A DNA stretch of 64,000 bases from Pomacea canaliculata. Taxonomy: Eukaryota > Mollusca > Gastropoda > Architaenioglossa > Ampullariidae. How positions within the stretch are numbered: position 1 is the stretch's first letter; each line of letters begins with the position of its first letter. Below the pieces are notes generated by a model. That model searched no databases and was not told the DNA's origin. It worked only from the letters and a program-made list of their open reading frames with translations. Shown piece by piece: positions 61,218-64,000 of this stretch. A program made the position numbers and the translations under genes. Where the stretch lies: positions 19,164,927 through 19,228,926 of the forward strand of contig NC_037594.1 in NCBI RefSeq assembly GCF_003073045.1. Direction: 5' to 3'.

Positions 61218-64000
61218 ATGGGATGCGGGTCGTCGTCCTACACCTCTCCTCCAGGTGGAGTCGACGCTGACAACGGCACTGACGGGACCAGCTCAGACCG
61301 TCACACCAACACAGTCGGTCACGACAGCCCAGTAACCAGACCCGGCGAAGAGCGCAGAAGCATCGCCACCCGGTACCGTCACCCCATTTCCGATAACAGC
61401 AGCGCCAACATCGGCCCCACGCCCACGCCTGCTCACCTAGGCGACAACGCCATCTATGATGACGAGTTCTGCAATAACGACGACAAAGGGAAAGAAGCTG
61501 GTCAACGCGGCAAGAAAAACGCGGATCACGTGAGAGACGATGGTGAACCAACCCCGCAAATGAAAACGGCAAAAATAAGCAGAGAAGCGAGATCGCAGAC
61601 AAGGAGAAGTTTGGTACGTTTTGCATCACTTGACGACTGTTTACCAGTTTGGACCAACAAGTGTCACTAAAAATATTGATTCCCCTTATCATTTTCTCAC
61701 CTATTTCTGTTTTCAAATAATGTGTAGGCTAACTGTCAATCGTCTCCACTTCTTTATTCATTCACCCACGCAATATTCCGCTCCACCATTCGGTTTTGGT
61801 TTCTTTCCATAGAATATTCCTTGATTCAGCAGGCCGGTAATAGGAGTAAACAACCTTTTGCAGGATTTCTGTGCTACTTTGTCGTAATAGTTGCCAGCGG
61901 CGCACCAAATGCAGAAAGAAGAACCAGCAGAAGAGCCGACGACAGTCCTAATGGTTATATCAGAAATGAAGTGGGGCTCATGGAGCTGTATCTGGATTTC
62001 CGCTCTGCGAGAGATAAAGAAACCTCCCAACAATCCCCCGAAGTCGAAGGCAGGAGAACTGTACACCGACACAGAATTTGATGTGCAGCGTGCCATCGAG
62101 AATTATGATGGCCTGGAGTGGAAACGGACCAGGGTAAGTGATGCTCGAATTTGACTCTCTGCATGAAGTTATGTCGCCTTCGTCTTTAATTTTTCATCTG
62201 TAAGAAAGTAGAGATAAAGCGAAAAGGAGACAGCACTCCCGTGTCCACAGCAGATGACACAGAGATGGGGTTCTTACGTTACGAAGTAGGATGAACTAAA
62301 GAATTTTTTTTTTCAATATTTGTTCTAAATCTGTCACTCACAACTCGAAAATATTAACAAGCAAAATGTTTTTAGGAGTAAAAGTTTAGAGAGTAATATG
62401 CACCATTACATAACTGCAGCAAATCGTAGTTTTTACAGTGCATATCTTTTTTGGGTGAAATGCATACTTTTCTGAAATTGTTCTATGAATTATGTATACT
62501 TCTCTGTAGGAACTAGACCGAAAAATCTCATAATTTGGTGATTAGTAAAACAATTTATATTTGTACATTATTTGAATCTACTAAAACATCAGTTAATCTC
62601 ATTTCCAGGAGTTCCGAAAAAATCCGAAGCTCTTTACAGAGGGCACCACCCGATTTGACATAGGTCAAGGGTCAGCTGGTACGTGTTGGTTCTTGTCCAC
62701 AGTGGCCAGCCTGGCTTCTGAAGCTTCCCTTCTGAAACAAGTAGGTTTTTATCGAAGACATTGGACCACATGCAAAGCATGTCGCTAGACCCTATCTGGA
62801 GGGTTAACATGAAGAAGACAACTAAACTGCTAATTTTTTGCTGCTTGGATGCTCTAACCAACCAGCTAGCAACTAGCATATACGTTATGCATCTGGTCCA
62901 GACGTGCTAAAGAAAAAGCAGATGATTATTCATCAGACTGTTCTCTGACAATGGGGAGTCCAGACTGTATTCACGTATAACAAATGGGTGTCGAAACTGT
63001 AGACGCTGACCTATAAATATGGGGTTTAAAGGCTGTATGTATAATTATATACATGGTGGGCGGAAGCGTTCCGTAAACAGCTAAAGAAAACGTTTCCGGT
63101 CACGACAAGCGACAGAAAACAGTGTTGGACCAAGATTACTCAAGGTAAGAATTCTCAAACTTTAGTCAGTCTTAGCCCCTATTCAACGTGTATGGTAGAC
63201 AGTGTTGTACGACCTGCAAGACAAAACGACACTAGTCGCCGTCATCATTAACCATATTCTTCGGCAGGTCATACCAGAGGATGCTTACAAAATCGGCACC
63301 AGTGCATATGACGGAATGTTCCACGCTCGTTTCTGGCACTTTGGTAAATGGGAAGATGTGTACATAGACGATTACCTGCCCATAATTAACGGTATCAAGC
63401 CATGGGGAGCTCACTCCGCGTCTGATGAGGACGAGATGTGGGTTGCCCTCCTTGAAAAGGCCTTTGCAAGGTTTGTAGAAGTGGCAGCAACTTTACTGGT
63501 AATATTTGCTCAATTAAGTGTTTTAGTGCAGTTTTACAGAGCTTTGATGCTATTTATAACAATGTTTACTTATTTATTCATAGATTTTTTACCACTGGAG
63601 TTTCCTGTAAACAAATCCTTGATGACTTTTTTTTTCCTTTTTTCGGCTGTTCCAAGATTTAACATGTTTGAGTATGTAATTGAATATGTAAACTGTGTTT
63701 TTCTATGAAGAATTATTTGACTAAGATTGAGTCAACCGAATGTAGTTTAAGTCTTCAGTTATAAATCTTTACAAAATAATCCTGTTTTTAGTAATCTCTG
63801 AGCGTTATCAGTCAGAAATTCTATAATTTTAAAATAAATTTCCATAGCCATAGACAGGCAGTTATAAATTGACTATCCAGTAACGGCATAACGCAATATA
63901 CAAGTCGCATGCTGTCTAGAAAAAAAGTGAGGCAAATATCAGTAGAGACAACGGAAAGAAACCTGGGTCTGTAACAGGTATCACGGCTCATACAACGCCA
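61218..64000 (+). CDS. Calpain, intracellular cysteine protease (3'-partial)
   Basis: Calcium-dependent papain-fold protease. Exons 61218-61613, 61915-62133, 62609-62740, 63268-63470 and from 63978 past the window end, all phases matching and no frame break. Residues 1-132 begin MGCGSSSY: Gly2 and Cys3 fit N-myristoylation plus palmitoylation, so membrane anchoring is likely. The first two exons (205 residues) are polar and low-complexity, unlike the short classical calpain N-terminus. Protease core IIa begins around 206; Cys231 in GQGSAGTCWFLS is the nucleophile, followed by the IIa blocks GMFHARFWHFGKWEDVYIDD (partial), DEDEMWVALLEKAFA and YHGSYNA. The catalytic His and Asn lie beyond the window, so activity and the presence of C2-like or EF-hand domains cannot be judged. 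ATG 61218 is the first in frame in a good context (ACCATGG). Confidence 0.92.

Noticed and set aside
61213-61716. 167-codon Arg/Cys/Trp-rich minus-strand frame
   Set aside because: Antisense shadow of calpain exon 1.
1-64000. CRISPR arrays, bacterial operons, ribosomal RNA
   Set aside because: Nothing of the kind seen; intron structure and gene content are eukaryotic throughout.

Overview
The window is animal nuclear DNA: genes are split by GT-AG introns, intergenic DNA is AT-rich with microsatellites, and degraded LINEs and DNA transposons are scattered through it. Gene content (bursicon alpha, a CHST15-type sulfotransferase, ZSWIM2, a calpain) and LINE types suggest a protostome, most likely a mollusc; that placement is inference. 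I rebuilt exons by matching splice phase and protein family signatures by eye; no database search was run.

Layout. 180-5504 (+): nine exons of an aldo-keto reductase whose first exon lies upstream of the window. 5505-8526: intergenic with a LINE remnant. 8527-12987 (+): complete 396-residue CHST15-like carbohydrate sulfotransferase, followed at 13780-16430 by decayed copies of its exons 3, 4, 2 and 3. 17067-23666 (-): cyclic-nucleotide-binding protein resembling CNBD2/CRIS, 5' end unresolved. 27934-28016 (-): tRNA-Leu(TAA). 29236-34397 or 35434 (+): ZSWIM2-type E3 ligase (SWIM, RING, ZZ, RING-H2), with a GC-AG first intron and a pogo/Tigger-like MITE in an intron. 35600-36094: mariner remnant. 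39189-44488 (+): bursicon alpha, seven-codon first exon, 4.8 kb intron holding a hAT MITE, tandem duplications and a LINE tail split by another hAT-like element. 47010-48200: LINE remnants. 50919-56928 (-): seven-exon YjbQ/UPF0047 gene with a 20-nt microexon. 61218-64000 (+): 5' part of a calpain with a putative dual-lipidation N-terminus, running off the window.

The genes do not form one pathway. CNBD2-like and ZSWIM2-like are divergently arranged around the tRNA, and both have testis roles in mammals. Bursicon would be a secreted hormone subunit, the sulfotransferase a Golgi enzyme, and the reductase and YjbQ soluble enzymes.

Four host genes carry seven single-base frame disruptions in total, several in short homopolymers, while their splice sites and protein signatures are preserved. 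This looks more like residual consensus error in the assembly than gene death, so these models should be checked against reads.
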